33,451 bases of DNA from Anaerotalea alkaliphila. GTDB lineage: Bacteria > Bacillota > Clostridia > Lachnospirales > Vallitaleaceae. Below are positions 33,395-33,451 of this stretch, piece after piece. The DNA lies in assembly GCF_010179735.1 (NCBI RefSeq), contig NZ_JAAEEH010000030.1, forward strand, positions 1 through 33,451, in the 5' to 3' direction. The notes under the pieces are model-generated. The model saw only the letters and a list, made by a program, of their open reading frames with translations. It ran no database searches and was not told the DNA's origin. Positions within the stretch are counted from its first letter, which is position 1; each line of letters begins with the position of its first letter. A program made the position numbers and the translations under genes.

Positions 33395-33451
33395 GGTCTT
33401 GGGCGTGATGCAAGGGAGCGGCATTTATTCCACGGACCTGTTTACAGCGAG

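Noticed and set aside
1-33451. CRISPR arrays, tRNA or rRNA genes, prophage or defence islands
   Set aside because: No regularly spaced repeats beyond the short ones listed, no tRNA-like cloverleaf noticed, and no phage, restriction or toxin-antitoxin proteins among the frames.

Overview
The window looks like chromosomal DNA of a GC-rich (roughly 60% by eye) member of the Bacillota, most likely class Clostridia. The reasons are a type-2 pyrF in a pyrK-pyrD(1B) operon, the cysE-cysS-mrnC-(MurJ/SpoVB)-rlmB-yacP-sigH gene order, SigH itself, CvfB, strong GGAGG ribosome-binding sites with frequent GTG/TTG starts, and TTGaca/TATaat-type promoters. I cannot name the genus. No tRNA, rRNA, CRISPR array or complete mobile element is visible.

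Layout. Positions 1-376 are AT-rich and regulatory: a repeated GGACATwATCATwTG motif at the edge (perhaps an insertion-sequence end), a promoter, a 24-codon leader ORF, and a long hairpin with a T-run that starts inside the end of that ORF. 377-9336 is the pyrimidine operon pyrC-pyrF-carA-carB-pyrK-pyrD-pyrE (pyrB and pyrR absent), closed by a strong terminator. 9465-14101 is a tightly coupled unit: membrane-anchored alpha/beta hydrolase, MurL-type glutamyl epimerase, MurD2-type ligase and CvfB. 14193-15359 is a fold-III PLP decarboxylase; facing it is a GT4 glycosyltransferase (minus). Then come a zinc-ribbon protein and a MATE transporter (plus), a HisC/CobD-like aminotransferase (minus), a 76-aa membrane protein and valS (plus), and htrA (minus). 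From 24243 to 33307 a long run reads folC, a 52-aa protein, a membrane TPR protein, cysE, cysS, mrnC, a MurJ/SpoVB-like flippase, rlmB, yacP/rae1 and sigH, ending at a terminator at 33369-33394.

How the parts work together. The first operon makes UMP from bicarbonate, glutamine and aspartate except for the PyrB step. MurL plus MurD2 suggest that D-glutamate of peptidoglycan is made by adding L-Glu to UDP-MurNAc-L-Ala and then epimerising it on the nucleotide, the route described in Xanthomonas, instead of by a glutamate racemase plus MurD. The MurJ-like flippase further along may export the resulting lipid II. The right-hand run combines folate and cysteine metabolism, tRNA charging, rRNA maturation and modification, mRNA decay and a sigma factor.

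The two observations most worth following up are (1) an apparent translation-coupled attenuator in front of pyrC, where the leader ORF's stop codon lies inside the terminator stem, and (2) the murL-murD2 pair in a Clostridia-like genome.
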